NCBI RefSeq assembly: GCF_002443255.2
Contig: NW_019211455.1
Location: forward strand, 56,920,671-56,984,670
Length of the DNA: 64,000 nt
Reading direction: 5' to 3'
Source of the DNA: Varroa destructor
Taxonomy: Eukaryota; Arthropoda; Arachnida; Mesostigmata; Varroidae
A model generated the notes under the pieces. It did not search any database. It was not told the DNA's origin and saw only the letters and a list, made by a program, of their open reading frames with translations. Made by a program: the position numbers and the translations under genes. Below are positions 48,741 to 62,441 of the stretch, in pieces; the stretch's first letter is position 1; every line of letters begins with the position of its first letter.

Positions 48741-48805
<65 letters not shown>
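48741..48805. repeat. (AC)n microsatellite
   Basis: A perfect AC array of 65 bases, ending in a short AT run. Confidence 0.97.
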
Positions 48806-48811
<6 letters not shown>

Positions 48812-48967
48812 AAACAGTATGGGCAATATCTTCTGGGTGCTTTTGTGTTGAAATGATCATACCAAGAAATTTGCTTACGAATATATTGTGCGTGAGTCAC
48901 TTTTATGCCCCAGCATATCCATAGCAGAGACCTCTTTCAGTGATCCGCGTGTCGACGCTAAGAAGCG

Positions 48968-49262
48968 CTAAGGCCAATGATTAGAAAAGCGCGCCAGGGT
49001 CAAGGGGTGTTGATACAACAACATGAGCCGAATTAGAGCACTAAAGACTCGCTGCCTTACAAAGCAGACCTCGTCAGGGTGTATCACTTCCTTGAGCGCT
49101 TTCCTTGGGAAATTTTTGAGCATAAAATGTGAATTTTCTAAAATGCCATTGAGTTTTTTCGTAGCGACAGCCATGACCTTCATATGCAAAAAGGTCTATG
49201 GTGTACCTTCGCCCTGTCAGCGCAGAATAAAAATGATCACCGTGTGTACAGATACAACGCAC
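48968..49262 (-). pseudogene. Possible retroelement RT connection-domain relic
   Basis: Two minus frames overlap. One reads FVRQRVFSALIRLMLLYQHP, resembling W-x-x-x-C-x-x-AF-x-x-LK-x-x-L-x-x-x-P-x-L. The other reads HFRKFTFYAQKF, resembling (V/L)-R-x-FLG-x-x-x-YYR-x-F. In an intact element the second block precedes the first by about 30 residues, as here. Both matches are weak. Confidence 0.25.
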
Positions 49263-49399
49263 ACCACGTGTAGACCTTCCACACAGCTCACTAATTTTGC
49301 TTTAAGCGTTGATTCAAATGAGTATTTGTACGTTAGCGACACTAAAAGACCAGCCCATCGCTCGGGCGTGTGTGCTTAAGTGTCTGAAAAGGCGTTCTA

Positions 49400-51260
49400 A
49401 CGGGTTAGATTTTTCAATGCCAGTAGAGCTCACGGCGTGTATGAAAGAAAAAAAAAAGTAAGTGCATCTTTTCTTGGCTCAATTATTTATTTACCTAAAC
49501 CTGTTAGGCTTTTTACTGGTGCAGTAGGTAGAAGAGTGTCATTATTTTTCATGCGACCTTGCTAGCGTTTATATAACCCTCCAAGGTCATTGTAAATAAG
49601 GTACTGCCTACCGTTTCAGTGAGACGGCTTATGTCATAGTTTTCTTGTTAAGCCAAAATAAGAAGGGATCTAATATTGGTCTAGCTCCGTTATATAAGCG
49701 CCAAAATGTCTGACCACGTCAGTTCTTGAAGCAGACTGCACTAATGTTCACCTAAACGAAATTTCGTACGCTTATTAGCTTCGGCTTAACTGAATGAGTC
49801 TTGGCGATAAAACACTGTAATCTGACGGACGTCTAAATGATGGCTTGAGTTTCGATAGGGTGTTATTGGTTTTTCTGACATATTCGGCCAAACGATCGAT
49901 TTTCTCTTATTATTCTCGTAAATAACAGTCTTATATATAATCTAATAGTTTAAGGAAAACAGGCTATTGAATATAAAAAGTTGAGTATATGTTGAGGCTA
50001 AAGGTGTGCAGACAACACTTTATCAAGAGAGAACTTTTTGAAACTGTTGTATGTTCACATATGTATAATTATCCTAACCTGAGGTAAATGAGATGCTGAT
50101 CTTAGTATGAAGTTAATATTGCAATCGAGAAATAATTGCAATTCGACCTGCGTGGTGGTAACTCTATAGCTGGCATACAATGACCCAGGTCTAAGGATTA
50201 GAAACGTGCAATCTAATGGGCACTAGCTGAGTCTGTCTGTCGCTGTTTCCAGTGTTTCAAAGCCGTTCAGCATGAATCAGAGCTCGTCTCGCTCGAGCTA
50301 TTTTGTTGTCCTACCATGTAAGTTTTATGGGTTCGGTGTGGTTGCTGCATCGTGATTTCTGCATAATGCTCTCCAAGTTAGCCAACTGCGTTGTACAACT
50401 TATTGTGCGTCTTGCCATAATTGCCGTGTTCTTTCCTGTTAAGTATCCAGGCATCCCATTGAAGCCAATAATTCATTTTGGTATTGCTAATCCGCTAGCT
50501 CATTGAAGTCGTCTTGCTACTCTTCCAGTAACTTTAACTACTGCGTATAAATGATGCATGAGAAGTTAAGCAAGTGAGCGAGATGGGAACTCTAAAGATT
50601 CAGGACTTTTCACAGGAGACTTTATAACAAGAATAAAGAAAATTTATTTTTGTTTGAAAATGTATTTTCTTATATTCTTACTTGTATAGAATAGGCAACC
50701 TTTACAGATGGATGCTTCATTAACGCTGAGGCGTTTTCGAAGTAACTAACTACTCGAACAAATCATCCTACTTTTAGTTTACTCGATGACATAGTTGTCC
50801 ATACTTTTTAAAATACCATAAAATTGATTTTTTTCCAGATACGTCGCTCGTTTTATAGTGTTTCCCATTCAGCAAAGCCTACGTATAAAAAACCAAGCAT
50901 TTTCAGAGCTGTCTTTGAGTATTCCTTATGCATATACGAAATCCTACGCATCTGGGAGTACAGGATGATCGCACTGCAAGAACTTCAACATTTGACGATG
51001 CCATTTGAATGGCTATGTATTAATTCATAAGTAAAGTAGTCTATATATTTATTCTTAAGAAAATCATGTACGTTAGTAACTCAGGACAGAGATATCTGTA
51101 CAAAATGCATATTGGGTAGTTGCCTATAAAGTGCGCAAACTTTAAGCGATCCTATTAAGAATAGTTTCATATGATATTTAAAGTTACATCAAGGTTGATC
51201 TTTTTAGCCTTTCGGCTTCGTTAGTAATGATTTATATAAGGGAATAGTGGGCAATGTTTA
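49400..51260. other. Intergenic; one micro-exon-like segment at 50253-50317
   Basis: AT-rich without recognised genes. At 50253-50317 a 65-base open stretch is bounded by a good acceptor (CGCTGTTTCCAG) and a good donor (ACCAT-GTAAGT). No neighbouring exon could be linked to it. Confidence 0.3.
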
Positions 51261-51266
51261 GCCCTC

Positions 51267-51658
51267 TTGCTTATAAACCGAGTTTTTCCAGCAAGTCTGA
51301 ACATTTTCAGAGAAGCGACGGAATTGACCTGCTGTGTCGAAGAAAAAACCTTTTCTTCTATGTTTCTTTCAGCTAATCCTTGGCCTGATGTGCTTCCGCC
51401 TTTGAAGTCTCTCTGGACATTAAGCCGTGAGATGTGGACAGTCGACTCTATGGCCATTCAGTTCTATCTCAGTCTTCCCTAACTACAGAGATACGTTCTA
51501 AGAGCGTTCAAAAACTTTTTGACGCATTATGCGGGCCAGATTTTATTGCTCAGAAAATCATCTGGCACCGTGGGATGCCTCCGATAAATTCGAATCAGAC
51601 CTATAGTTCAGATAGAGTTTACTCTCCTGTCGTCAAAGTTGCCTTGATAAAACACTAG
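51267..51658 (+). pseudogene. Ty3/gypsy-like integrase relic (zinc finger to core)
   Basis: Two plus frames (51267-51482, then 51434-51658) joined by one frameshift follow an integrase from the end of its zinc finger. INRVFPASLNIFREATELTC is like R-x-(Y/F)-WPGM-x-x-DI-x-x-x-(V/I)-x-x-C. It is followed by CVEEKTF (C-x-x-x-K), ANPWPDV (the P-W-x-x-(V/I)-x-x-D start of the core, with the catalytic Asp lost) and TVDSMAIQF (VDRFS-x-x). Then come TTEIRSKSVQKLFD (T-x-x-x-S-V-x-x-x-F), and IIWHRGMPPI with SNQTYSS (RHG-x-P-x-x-(I/V)-x-SDNGT-x-FTS). The order and spacing of six blocks make chance unlikely. Catalytic residues are gone. Confidence 0.52.
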
Positions 51659-52079
51659 GTAAAATATTGTATCTAGGGCTTAATGTCTAAGGAAGGCCAC
51701 GACCTAACTTTTGGCAGGCTTTTCCTTGCTCATTTCTTGCTCGTGATTTCTTTGACAAGTGACTCACGTATGCACACAGATTGTATACAAATGATTAAAA
51801 AATGTCTTAAATGAAGTAGTTTGAGCCGTACCTCGGAAAAGTGAGACGCACTAATACGAGAGCAAGATCGCTTTCACCACATCAGCTTGCCACATTACCG
51901 AGGCAGACGATGTTGATTCAATTAGTTCGACACTTCCATATTTGCTTACGGAAACGACGCTAGCGGGAGGGATCTCCAAGCCTACCGTACCGATCATGGT
52001 AAAGCTTTAAAATTGCCTGAAATAACGCTCTCTCAGTTAGTACAGGGATGAAATGATGCTGCAAAATTGATTTTCGCTT

Positions 52080-52295
52080 TCCGTTCTAGCTGTTGTATTG
52101 ACGCATCGCCATTTTGAGACTGCGTTCCTCTTCAAGTGCGGCGGGAGCCGTTGCAGACGAAGTGAACTTGTGCACCGTAGCGTTTATAATCGAGTAAAAA
52201 AACGGACTGGAATTGAGTGTCTTAGTGGTATCTTATTGGGACGCGCTGCAGAAGTTGTCAGCAATATTTTTAGATTTAGAAATAAGTGTCTATAG
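52080..52295 (+). pseudogene. RNase H relic of a Ty3/gypsy element
   Basis: The plus frame reads VLTHRHFETAFLFKCGGSRC, then LVHRS, and later RAAEVVSNIFRFRNKCL. It follows the gypsy stretch VLTH-(F/Y)-D-x-x-x-P-(F/L)-x-L-x-(C/T)-DAS-x-x-G-(V/I)-GAVLSHR, then (K/R)-EALA-(V/I)-VF-x-(V/I)-x-(R/K)-FR-x-YL. The first Asp of the active site is changed (CGGS for CDAS). It lies 0.4 kb after an integrase relic on the same strand, the reverse of normal order. Confidence 0.48.
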
Positions 52296-53312
52296 GCCAT
52301 TTCCGGTCAGCTTGCTCTGGAGGACATCTTACTAACGATACTAAGCGAACTAATTACGTGAAGCACATCAAAGTTCCACGATCTGTTACTGCGGTTTATT
52401 ATAGGTACCAAGTATTGCTGTGCATCCGAAAAAATTATTTTTGCACCTGCTAGATTTGTTAATACCTGTCAACAGGCCAGGTCAAATAAAGGTTACTTTT
52501 CCTACTTTGGTAAAACGTACCCACAGGAACACAATACTGCACACTCATATTTTCACACAATCAAGATGACTACCGTAGATTCTCCAATTTCGGTAATATA
52601 GATATTTTTGGCAAAAGCTCGACGAATCATTTCTGTTTCCACATTTGCAGCTGTTTGCTAAACTGCTTGACGATTGTGTCTAATTCGCAGAAACTGAATA
52701 CAAACAGTGGATAGAAACTACCAAACGAAAATGCTCAGTATGATTTTTCCCGAAGTCTATATGTTATCCATAAGGTAGATTGACTTTTACCTCTGTCGTA
52801 TGTCATGTATGTAATATATGATGATACAATGAAATGCACAGTGGTCTAGATCCGAATCCATATTTCGTTTCTTGCTGAGAGCCAGCTACCTGAAATAAAG
52901 CCTAATTATCTAGCAACTGAAAGCAAAACTCGAAATATTTGAACCTCCCATAGACGGTAGTCCGACTTCATAGCACTATCTAAGTTAAGATTAATTGCAG
53001 ATTTCATTCTATGATTAGCAGTTATAGGTTATACAGTATTTGCATTTGGATGCGACTGTTCGGGAGGGGGCTTGTAGCTGTAAATAGTTTGTCTACCGTT
53101 TCTGACTAGCAAGCTTTGAATTTTTCTTATGTAAAAACGAATATTGAGCTTTGCTTATTTCACACAGCTCGAAGCGATCCATGTAGAAACTCAAGGGAGG
53201 CATTTGCACATCAAGCGACCTATGCGGTTGCTTATTCTAGTGGGCTGCTATGACGAGAGGCGGGTAATGATATAAGGGATGCTTTTGTATCGAAGAGAAT
53301 TTTCCCTGTATA

Positions 53313-53573
53313 TTGGGCTGTATTCGAACAAGCTCGACCGAGAAAAGCCGCGATTCAACAGGGCATGCGTTATTAAGGAGTTATATAGGCAAGACGCCAA
53401 CAGATGGAAAGCCAATTTCGAAGCGCGTTCGATATCGGCTTAAAGTGGTAGCAAAGTGTTACTTATCCATATTGAACAATAAACCACTAATGCTATATAT
53501 AGAATTTTGTTATATTTTGATAATACATTTTGTTCATCGTTCAGTTAATACTAACGGAGCTAATTTGTGTTAG
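53313..53573 (+). pseudogene. Possible N-terminal RT relic (gypsy)
   Basis: The plus frame contains YIGKTPTDGKPISKRVRYRL followed by KVVAKCYLSIL. Gypsy reverse transcriptases begin H-x-I-x-T-x-G-x-PI-x-x-R-x-RR-L-x-x-x-K-x-x-x-AK-x-E-x-x-x-(M/L)-L. The basic Arg block and the following Lys/Ala helix fit. The next expected motif (PS-x-SPW-x-SP) is absent. Confidence 0.37.
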
Positions 53574-53599
53574 AAGATTTAGTTTGTCTCTATACAGCC

Positions 53600-56500
53600 A
53601 GTTGTAACTGTTCGAACCGAACATCCCTTGAAACAACAACACGCGCAAAAAAAGGGGATTAAAAAAAAATCAAAAACAAAAGCATAACGCTTAAAATAAA
53701 AGCAAGAATCTCTCAGCATAAAGGACAACGACCTGCGACCAACACGTGCAACGTGCATCTATGCATGAACGCATATAGCAAAGATGTGCTCAATGAATGG
53801 AAGTTATATCCTCAGGCAATTAATCAGTTTTTTCGAAAACAGCAGACCGCGTACTGTCGAGTGCAGAAGAAAGCAAAAAAGCGGGAGTTTACGGAAGGGA
53901 ATCAAAATGACGATGATATTCTTCACCGTGCTGGCGGTACACAATCGAAAATTGGCCTAAAAAGTTTTAATGGCTCAGTGCCAGGACGAAGGGTGGTCTT
54001 TTCGGGCCTTGTAATATATACAAATTAGCTTCCGCCGATCCCCACCGACGCGTTTGGTCAAGGTTTCTCGTGATGCCCCCACGTACGGCAAGGTTGCCAG
54101 CACGAAAATCTGCGGCGGCAACCTTTGGTAATTCTGGCCTTGTCAATGACGCCAACACTAATAGTATGAGCTGGCGATAATGGTTCTTGAGATTCTAGCA
54201 AAGGTCGATTCTGCTGATCCCGTGATCTGTTTCTACGCTAAGTAGAATTGGATCACAGGGCAAGCGACTCTCTACATGCATGTCTCTCTATATAACAATG
54301 CAAAGGACTACAGGCTGAATTTATAAACTTATAAGATAATCATTATAGATGTCTAACTAAGAAAATCAATAGGACAGCCACAACGTTGTGCAAGGATTAC
54401 GTTTTTTTGCAGGTGAAACAAACCATAACCGAATACATGAAGGGAAATAAAAAAAAAAAAGTTAAATTCGTTCTTTGGATGGTCAATGCGAATGCTAATT
54501 TAACTTTTTAATCTTAAGCGGGTAGGATCAAGCATCTGATAAAGGTGTAACTAACGGTCATATTGTATACAACATAGCACACTGATAAGACTCTAAACCG
54601 ATCATAACCCAAAAACAAAAAAGATCAGCAATGGAATTGCATTTTTCATTATAGTTGAATGAGTGAAAATCCTGGTAAATAAACTTAAATCGATAGTATT
54701 TTAAATTGTTCTTTTCACAAGTCATATTGTGTTTTTTTGCGGGAGGGCCAACTTATCGAAATGTTATCGTACTTATCAAAGAAGAAGATTGTACCTTCGC
54801 ACGAACATAACATTTGATATGGCATAAGAGTCGAACACGATGTAAACTTCAATCAATTAGAGTAAGGACAAAAAATATGCCCATCAGAGATCACTATTGG
54901 TGTTCACCGGAGCTTGACATCGAGTTTGTCATCAAGATGATTTTCGAAAAAGTAAGAACCGATGTTTTACTCAACATCATTCCGAAGACTTTACCGAAGT
55001 TATAAATTATTTTTCCAATCAAGTATGAAAGCTATATCTGGCCCCCCTGTGAACCAAAAGTGTTCCTTCAAAACACCTAATAAACTTGTATTAATGAATT
55101 TTTCCGTCTAATTTTTCCTTCGACTGCCCTTGATTTTGAGTGTGCACCGCTGAACCGAAGCGGTACGTCCGCTGATACAAAAGTTTATTTCCAAATTATC
55201 GTCGTGTCCCTCTATTTTTTACATTACGACAGCTTTTATTTGAAACAGGCTATTTAGCCGCGATGCCTCTTGGTAGATGTAAGGGATCGCGCCGTAATGT
55301 TTCCTTACATAGACATATCTGTCGTGGGATCATTTTCCTAATTAGACAGCATGTATAATTTTACCATCGCATCTAATCAGCCGTTGTTGTCGGTTTGCAA
55401 CATACTGCCACATGCACTAAATTAGCTCCATTCCAAATTGAGACTATAACAATTGTGGAAATGGTCGCCATAGGCCCACAGTTTCTAACATGCACCTATA
55501 TACTTGCAAATTACTTTTCGTAGCACAGGCTTCTGATACAGACGGCCATAATCTTCGGTGACAGCCACTCGGGACCAGCCGAAGATCTATAGTAAAGCAT
55601 CTAATTAATATCTGTGACTGTATAGTATAAAGGAAATGTAGAAAAGAATAACTAACAACACAAGAGCGAACCACATGGAACAGTCTTCAGAAACGATTGT
55701 ACGTGTGGCACAGAGACAGTTGCTTGCCAGAGTTTCTGCTAGTGTATGTAGTAACGATCATTGTGTTAAGCCGCTTATATTGCATGAGTTGTCCGAACGA
55801 GACAAACCGTTCCATCTTACCCGTCTTATCCTTGGCCTGAATGTGAAGCAAGGACTATTTTTATAGGTTTTCGGTTAACCGCAGCTCTTTCGTCTACCTT
55901 TAGCAGCGCCAAATAGAGCCCTATATGCCTGGCTGTACTGGTCGTTCCTTACCATGGCTCGAAGTGGCCCTACTGCAAACAGATTACACAAAAGTAAACC
56001 CATCAACCTTTCCCCTGAGAAGCCAAATACACACTTAGCTGCTAACCAAGGTAGCTGCCCTGTTCAGACGAGGTAGAGAGATACTACAGACTTATCATCT
56101 CTTCCACATTAGAGATTACTTAGATATTAGATATATATTGGGACAACTGATGCAATCGGTGATCTTCTCATCGCTGTCCTTTCAATTGTAACAGAACCAT
56201 TTGATAAGCACATCTCTTCTAGTGTACGAGATCCATTAATGTTTTAAATATATGGCTCAATGTCCTCTGCGTTAGAAGAACCTTTAGTGGAAACATAGCC
56301 GTGCGCCCGAAGGACTTGCACTTGGCTGAATAATAATAGACGTTTCAAGATAGCAAATTTAACATACGTGTATAGAGTACAGTAACTCATTCAAGCACTA
56401 ATTCCTCTTACTATTTAAGGGAATCAGCCAGGCAACGTTTGATGTACTGCAACGCGATGTCTCTAGAAAGTTGAACACTCCATGCCGACTGGATTCATTG

Positions 56501-59500
56501 AAGTCCATTGAAGGTTTGTACGGGAACAATAACTACGACAGCTCTATTCGAAATAGAAGGAAAATCGGAGTGGCGTAAACTCAGTGCCATCGTCCACGCC
56601 TTTCTCATTCCTGTGTGGAACTTGACATGTACTTTACCTTATTTAATCAAAATTTAATTGCTGGCAGAATTCTGATTTCTAGGCCACGTCATTCTGCTCG
56701 CGGACATCGAACTGGGTTCGAAATATTAGAAAATGATCTATTGAAGTAAAGTGATCAACATTCTGGTTAACAGACCGTACTGGTCGTCCGACTCGTGGCC
56801 AGTCTTCTGTCCTGTCTATCGCTGTTTAAGCCTGAGGAGTTCGAAAGTCACAATTGACTAATAGCTCTAATAGAAGCATCAAGGCTGCCCGCTGGCGTTA
56901 GAGAGACTAACAATATTTAGGACGACTGATGAGGGTGTTATTTTATAGCTGTAGCTTAACGTTAATAAATATTTTATGTGAAATCGAAACGGATCAGCGT
57001 CTATTGATATACTACTATCAAATATAACAAATATTAATAGAAGGGCTGATTTTGTTTACAAAGTTGGGATGGCAATGTGAACATCAAACATAAATGCAAA
57101 TATGTAAGTATAAATATCATGCCGCTGATCCAGTGATGCTATGAAATTTCAGCCTTTTGAAAACGATTATAGACTTTTTCTCTACAAAAAACAAAACATT
57201 CAAGATTCAACAAACAAAAGGTTAAAAAAAATTCAAGGTAATGGCTAAACAGAGACAGTAGATCTAGTTCTGGGAAGCTCACTTTGAACCATTAATGTAG
57301 GCTGGCGACGCTTGGATGTTTTCTTTGTTGAGATAGGTCAACGCTTGTCATTTTTTGCAGGAATACGTCAATAGCTGATGCTACAGTACAATGGTTTTAG
57401 TTAAGTTTCAGGAAAGTTTTACCGTAATGCGGATATTAGTAAACGAATCTCTTCGTTCCGTGGGCATCTATGTAAACCATTCGAAGGAAGGGAAGCCTGT
57501 CGTAGCATCTGTTTGCAGACCTTAACAAAATTACGTACGTCAATCGAATAAACACGTCGTCTAAGGACCGATGCTACTGTATAGTACATTGGTTAGCTAG
57601 CCGCAATACAATAAAATACGTATCAATTAAACATTTAAGATGGCTACGTTTGTTCATAGATAAACTGTCAATCATTGTCTTAAATGTTGTCACGTTATTT
57701 TGGGTCCAAAATCATTTTTGAACCTGTTCGTAAAGGGTGTTGTTAAAAGAGGCCAGCATTGAGTACCAAATCACCTAGTAAATTATTAGTAGCTCATATT
57801 AACTGTACCCATTTGTCAAGACAAGACAAATTTAAGTACGACGACGATGCCGATTGAAAATCACTAGATGAGGAAACTTTGGCATCCTCAACCAACTCAT
57901 GGGTTAGAATAGATTTGAAGGTAATCACAGACGGCCTGTGGAGAAACAGTAATTGAGCGTTGCTTACAATATCTTATTAAAACGCCTATCCTATATGCCA
58001 CCTAAATAAATCATAACCAGGCCAATTTTTTTCGACAACGTACTAGTAGCGGGCCTATTACGTCGGAGCAATCCGCCTTCAGTCAAGTACAAATTGTTCC
58101 AGCTAACAAACATCAAATTCGAGTAGTCAGATCTTCGGTGCAAGTTCTGTAGATTGCTATTAGTAAACCGGAAAGGTAGAAAAACTTCTCTGGAGTTGCC
58201 GATGGGTGTGTAGCAATGGCACTTACTATCGGTCTTGTCAACGAACGACGGGCCTTCGTTAGCTATTTCACTATTGATCGGCTTAAATATGTTTAACTCG
58301 ACCAAAATAGATGCGGATTTCAGCTATTGGACATAGCCATTCAGAACAGCGGCCTTTGTGGCCAGAAACTCTATACTTTACATTTTTGTTCATTGATGGT
58401 AACCCTTTAGTATGCAGGTGCAGCGCCGAGGCAGTCTCTAACAATATGAAGGAAACGATGAGGTGAACTTTGGATGGCATACATAAGGTGCACGTGGTTC
58501 ATCATAATGCTGGATAAAATGCAAGTAAGTTGTCAATAACGAAAAGCATAGCTAGTTACTTAGATCAGTACATAGTAGGGGAAACGATTCCCCCATAACA
58601 GTTGTGCGCGAAATTGCTTTCTAATATTGATAAACGCATCGATCTATATGCGTCTATTCCGAAGATCTTAGCTTAGATTCCCATTTGGCTCGTTTGCTTA
58701 ATAATACGAGGCGTGGAAGTTTTAGTAATTATATATGTATATTTAAATAGTAGTACATCGAAAACAATGATTTTTACGCTATTAAATATTGAATTTCATA
58801 GGGTAAGCGATCAATGTATAGACATATGTTGAATGACCTTTTTCAGAGCTTCACACTATCATCATTTTCTATGGCTACGTGAAGTGTCTGTACAGAGTTT
58901 TACAATGGTGGTGTTCTTTTGGTAACCACGATTCAAGTGTACCAAATTTACGGTACATATATTATCATAAGTGTCAGTTATTGGTTATATGAATACATGT
59001 GAGCTACGGAGAAGTGAGCTATGCAGGCGAAAATCAATCGAACCTACCCGATTTGTACTAGGGCAACCTCATTGAAATTATAGATTTTATTGCACGTAGC
59101 CAGACAACTATGTTTCTGTTATGTCCTATAAATCAATATAAATAGAGCTTCGTTACGTCAACAGGTGACTTCACGTAATAGAACCGTGATATATTTATAG
59201 CTTGTGTTCATTTATCGTTTTACAGTTTTCTATATATACCCTTCACACTTTATATATGCGAAAATAATTAGCATATTCCGTTATCCGGGTCAGCGATACA
59301 AAGCTCATTCATTGTGCTTTTATTTGGCGGAGGTACTCTAGGATACTATTATGCCTTCGGTTGAAATTTTTTGTCGAAGTAAACGAGTCAAAAAAACACT
59401 TTGTATACCAGCGCTTCTGACAGCACACGCACAACTTATTCAGTCTCGTACGTTTTTAACTTGAATTTTAGAGAAACACAGTTATATTGTATGAACGTAT

Positions 59501-62099
59501 GTAGTTGAAAAATCTACGAATTTAAGGCTGATATGTTCGATTGGAGAGACTGGCTAATGACGGTACTGCATCAGACGACGGCCACACAGTGCCCGAACCA
59601 CATTGCCCTTTGCGCAAATGTGCGTTGCCTCTGGCTAATGAAAACCCGTTATCCAACATAAGTTGTGATGAAACCCATGTACTGACAATGTGAACCGGTG
59701 CGTTACTAACTAGCTCGTTCTCCCTGATCCTTTCAACACTTCATTACATAGCCCCATATTGTGAAATCAAAGTCAATCTCCGTCGTTTTTGTCCCTAGTC
59801 CGCTGAGGAACCCCGAATAGAATTTGCGTCCCGGATCCTTTATAAATAAGGATGTATCGTCTAAAGGGCACACGTATCTGAACACACGTATCAACCATGC
59901 AGGCACAGCGTATGACCAATAATAACATTAGTAAAATAAATGAGTTACGTAAGTGGTTTCGCAAAACACATATGACATTGTCTGCCGGCAAACAATAATG
60001 AATTTCAACATAACTAAATTAACCACCCTACGCCCCCTATAGCTAGGCTGTGAATTACGTATTCAAGGCTCTCAAGGTAAAGACGCTGTTAGTAGCAATC
60101 AACTGACACATATGTATTGAGTAATAGCAAGATAGATATTATATACATAAATTTAAGTTGCGGATTAAAGAAATAATTAATTGAATATATCAATTGTAAA
60201 CACAATAGTTTTTCTTTATTTTATCTCATAAGCTAGGAAACCAATTAATGGAATCATCGGAAATAATTAAGAGCGATTGCTTAGATAATACTTTGGTAAT
60301 ATTTTGAGCTCGAGGACGGTAAATCTATAAGCTACTCTCGGTTGGGGGTTGGTTAGAGGTATGCGTTGCTTTCGTAACACTTTGGTACTGGACGTTGTAA
60401 TATTTTCTCAACGACTTGTCACGCTACTTTTAGTTGTTTAGGATGCAGGAGTCGTTGGCGAACTGCAGTATTTCAGATACCCGCACACAGCACACGGAAT
60501 TTATAATTTATATAGATGTTCAGGGGAGTGAGCACCGTAATGGAAGCCTGCAGGGTTCCATATTAATTTTTTTAAGCTTAACTGTCACAGGCCTTCGATG
60601 AGTTAACAATGAGTAGATTAGCTCTCTGGCTGTCATATTTAGGTCGAAGGAAAATAGTGTGTTAATTCAGGTCTCCTCTGGTAGCGCTCTCTAATGTCTT
60701 CTATAAACCAACGAAAGTTTTCTAAGGCCTGCTTAAGAGTCTTTAACGTACTAATAGGCCTTCGGCTTCGACGACAAATATGGGCCTGCCCTGAACACGT
60801 CCTATTAGTCCATATTAGCGCTATTTTTCCATATACAAAATCAAGTTATTATATTTCTCCAGTAGGGCACCAAATGCAATAGAGATTGCTATTAACAAAA
60901 AATTCAATTTCGAATTTTTACGAATAGTTGTAATTACACCTTTTTTTTTTTTTTTTTTTCTTTTACGAAAAACATATTGACCTAACTAAGTTCGTACAAA
61001 TATTGTAGTGGTCACTCAAATAAGTGGCGACGTTTTTATGATGCAGAACTATGAACGACTATTCCGTCATCGCCCACTGCTGAAGAGTTATTGAACTCGT
61101 GTTAGTTCAGAGCTAAAACCACGTTAGAGTTTAGGAGATCATGTGTTACCGAGAAATTATCAAGCAACTCAGTATCGTTCAAGCCGATACCTATGGCAGA
61201 ATTTTTTTCCGCTTTAACAAAACTGTTATTAGTAAAACTTAGCTTTTGTTTAATAGTTAGCTTTTATTATTTAGTTTGCGTACTTGTATTCCTTTTAGCT
61301 CATTATGTGAGGCTCTAAATTCCTCTCTGAGCCGTTAGCACAAGATACAAACTTCCTCTCAAGGTATTTTTCTCAATCCCATAAACTTTTTCCAGTTTTT
61401 TTTCAGCAACGTATGCATTTTTATATTCCGGTTGCTTACGAGCAATTATCTTTGAACGTCCTACTTTTTCTCTGAGTGCTTGAAGCTATACTAGCGGAAC
61501 TCCAGCCCTTACAAACTTAGTCTTTATTCTTTCATATTTTACTTTTTTTTTTATTGAAGCAGTTTGCTTTGATGGAAGTACGAGTCGGTTCCTCTAAGTT
61601 ATTGATTTTATTAAATTTTGCTTCATTACAAGCTTTGATTTTTTAGTATTTTTCAGAGTAGTTTTACTGCTTTCATTTATTTTTGTAACTATGATAATTG
61701 TTGTGTAATCTAATTTGGCTTTAATAATAGCTTGACAATGTTCAATAGGACGTTCTTGAAAATACGTTTAAGTGGTATACTTACCTTAAAATCATGAAAT
61801 TTGAAAACTATTTAAGATACTTATTTATATCTCTTATAATTATCCATATAAGTTTACAGTTTTGAGCCAAATGTTTGGCGATGAACTGGAGACAGTTCAA
61901 AGTTGCCGTTGGTAACCTATAAATAGAATTTATCTCAAATAACTAAATGCCCTTCGCTAGCTACAATTTGTTTAGCGTGATCTTTACAATAAATACATAT
62001 CGTCTTCTGTATATCTGAACACTCAACCTCTTCGCGTCACGTGAAACCTTGCCAAAATTAAAAATTTAATTCTTTTCCCGAAATTGAAGGTCTACATTA
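53600..62099. other. 8.5 kb AT-rich intergenic block, no gene recognised
   Basis: Only short frames, for example 53753-54028 (+), 55444-55674 (-), 57991-58305 and 58283-58480 (both -). None carries a motif I can name. A 19-base poly(T) tract is at 60941-60959. Confidence 0.45.
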
Positions 62100-62441
62100 T
62101 TGCCAGCCCTCATGCGGCTGACTCAAAATCTGAGGAAAACTTCCATGAAACAGACGGGAGGATCCTCAATAAAGTCTATAGTTAAAATGCTCGAATTCAC
62201 TAAAATAGTTCAGAAAGCCCACGGTTTTGGTACAGAAATTAATGCAGAAATTAAGCACCAGTATGGTCTGTTGACATCCCAAGGTTTAACTGTGTTGGAT
62301 TTTCTGCAAATTTTCTGCCACTGTATTGGATTAACAACTGAGCGGGTTCATATTTACCAATACCGTTCTTGTGGGTCAAAGAAGAAATACTTTGAAAAAA
62401 AAAGACTAGGTAGTAATTTCGGGCTCGAACTGCAACTGTGA
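62100..62441 (+). other. Unrecognised 113-codon open frame
   Basis: Starts with ATT or GCC context rather than a clear ATG (first residues PALMRL) and runs to a TGA. The product is basic, with a Ser/Gly-Lys rich start, an amphipathic stretch (KMLEFTKIVQKAHGFG) and two Cys near residue 75. Its base composition is slightly above background. No family was recognised and no splice sites flank it convincingly. It may be an eroded transposase or chance. Confidence 0.18.

Noticed and set aside
48727..48924. Thr-His repeat protein
   Set aside because: Translation of the AC microsatellite only.
57991..58480. Two minus-strand frames (104 and 65 codons) as another retroelement relic
   Set aside because: Attempts to fit RNase H or integrase motifs failed to give two blocks in correct order, so no claim is made.
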